A stretch of 6,199 nt of DNA. It comes from Pseudonocardiaceae bacterium. Its GTDB lineage: Bacteria > Actinomycetota > Actinomycetes > Mycobacteriales > Pseudonocardiaceae. Below, piece after piece: positions 5,630 to 6,199 of this stretch. The notes below the pieces were generated by a model. That model saw only the letters and a list, made by a program, of their open reading frames with translations. It made no database searches and had not been told where the DNA came from. Made by a program: the position numbers and the translations under genes. Location: assembly GCA_025937115.1 (NCBI GenBank), contig JAICSB010000201.1:1-6199 (forward strand). Reading direction: 5' to 3'. Within the stretch, counting starts at the first letter, position 1. Each line of letters starts with the position of its first letter.

Positions 5630-6199
5630 ATGCCACTGTCGCACCCGGCTTGCCCGCACAGCTCAGGTCACCAACAGGTGGCGATCAACCCGGTGTTCAC
5701 CTGCGAACCGGTGCAGATTCCGCGCAACCAGTTGCCGCCGGCGCAGCTTGATCCCGACATCGCCTACCAAGTGGTCCACGACCAGCTGATGCTCGATGGC
5801 AATGCCCGGCTGAACCTGGCCACCTTCGTCACCACCTGGATGGAGCCGCAAGCCACCCGGTTGATGACGGAGTGTTTGGACAAGAACATGGTCGACAGGG
5901 ATGAGTACCCGCGGACCGCGGATCTGGAGCTGCGGTGCGTGCGGATGCTGGCCCAGCTGTGGCACGCCCCGCCTGCGCCGGATGCCACCGGCTGCTCGAC
6001 CACCGGGTCCAGCGAGGCCTGCATGCTGGCCGGGCTGGCCTTGAAACGCCGCTGGCAACACGCCCGCAAGGCCGCCGGCAAACCGGTCGACCGACCCAAC
6101 ATCGTCATGGGTATCAACGTGCAGATCTGCTGGGAGAAATTCGCCAACTACTGGGATGTCGAAGCACGCCTGGTCCCGATAGACGGTGACCGCTTCCAC
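5630..6199 (+). CDS. gadB: Glutamate decarboxylase, N-terminal 190 residues (cut by window edge)
   Basis: The frame from ATG 5630 is open to the end of the window. It encodes the first 190 of roughly 465 residues of a PLP-dependent (group II) glutamate decarboxylase, which converts L-glutamate to GABA and CO2 while consuming a proton. Landmarks match well: LNLATFVTTWMEP at 61-73 (T65 corresponds to the substrate-contact Thr of E. coli GadB), KNMVDRDEYPRT at 85-96 (D89, active-site Asp), GCSTTGSSEACMLAGLALK at 121-139 (S127/S128 bind the PLP phosphate), and NVQICWEKFANYWDVEARL at 163-181 (Q165, active-site Gln). The catalytic lysine lies beyond the window. TAG at 5618-5620 is in frame just upstream, which fixes ATG 5630 as the earliest start. 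Residues 1-20 are variable in this family. The gene is divergent from the broken amidotransferase and close to gabT, giving a glutamate-to-GABA-to-succinic semialdehyde route. A role in acid tolerance or nitrogen metabolism is inference. Confidence 0.93.
   Translation, partial: MPLSHPACPHSSGHQQVAINPVFTCEPVQIPRNQLPPAQLDPDIAYQVVHDQLMLDGNARLNLATFVTTWMEPQATRLMTECLDKNMVDRDEYPRTADLELRCVRMLAQLWHAPPAPDATGCSTTGSSEACMLAGLALKRRWQHARKAAGKPVDRPNIVMGINVQICWEKFANYWDVEARLVPIDGDRFH

Noticed and set aside
5663..6199. Minus-strand open frame across gadB
   Set aside because: It lies opposite the strongly conserved GadB frame, and its product has no recognisable domain.

Overview
The window is high-GC DNA. Its codons strongly favour G or C in the third position, and the best-recognised proteins (a YihY/BrkB-type membrane protein, class III aminotransferase, EgtC-like class II amidotransferase and glutamate decarboxylase) read like actinobacterial versions. 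An actinobacterium is therefore the most likely source, but the species cannot be named from sequence alone. No tRNA, rRNA, CRISPR array, transposase or phage gene is visible.

Left part (1-1027, minus strand): a two-gene unit. A short protein made only of a cyclic-nucleotide-binding domain is followed, with a GTGA stop/start overlap, by a calcineurin-like metallophosphoesterase that runs off the left edge. Divergent from these, at about 1125-1622, lies a plus-strand reading frame with GVxG repeats. Its codons are noticeably less GC-rich and it has no good start, so it may be an imported or 5'-truncated gene.

Middle (1804-2980): a complete YihY/BrkB-family membrane protein on the plus strand. 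It converges on gabT, and the gap between them holds a perfect 28-bp tandem duplication.

Right part (2981-6199): a GABA-metabolism locus. On the minus strand, reading from the right, are a class II glutamine amidotransferase, a possible small membrane-protein gene, and an intact 4-aminobutyrate aminotransferase (gabT). Divergent to the right is the N-terminal 190 residues of glutamate decarboxylase (gadB), cut by the window edge. GadB converts glutamate to GABA and GabT converts GABA to succinic semialdehyde, so two steps of the GABA shunt are encoded here. No gabD and no intact GABA transporter are seen.

The most notable observation is decay between these two intact enzymes. The amidotransferase has an in-frame TAA near codon 43 and a one-base frameshift about 160 bases later. 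The small gene behind it, which has an excellent ribosome binding site, also looks frameshifted. Either the strain has lost an accessory part of the locus or the assembly contains errors there. No wholly new system could be demonstrated. The best candidates for novelty are the coupled cyclic-nucleotide sensor/phosphoesterase pair and the GVxG repeat protein.
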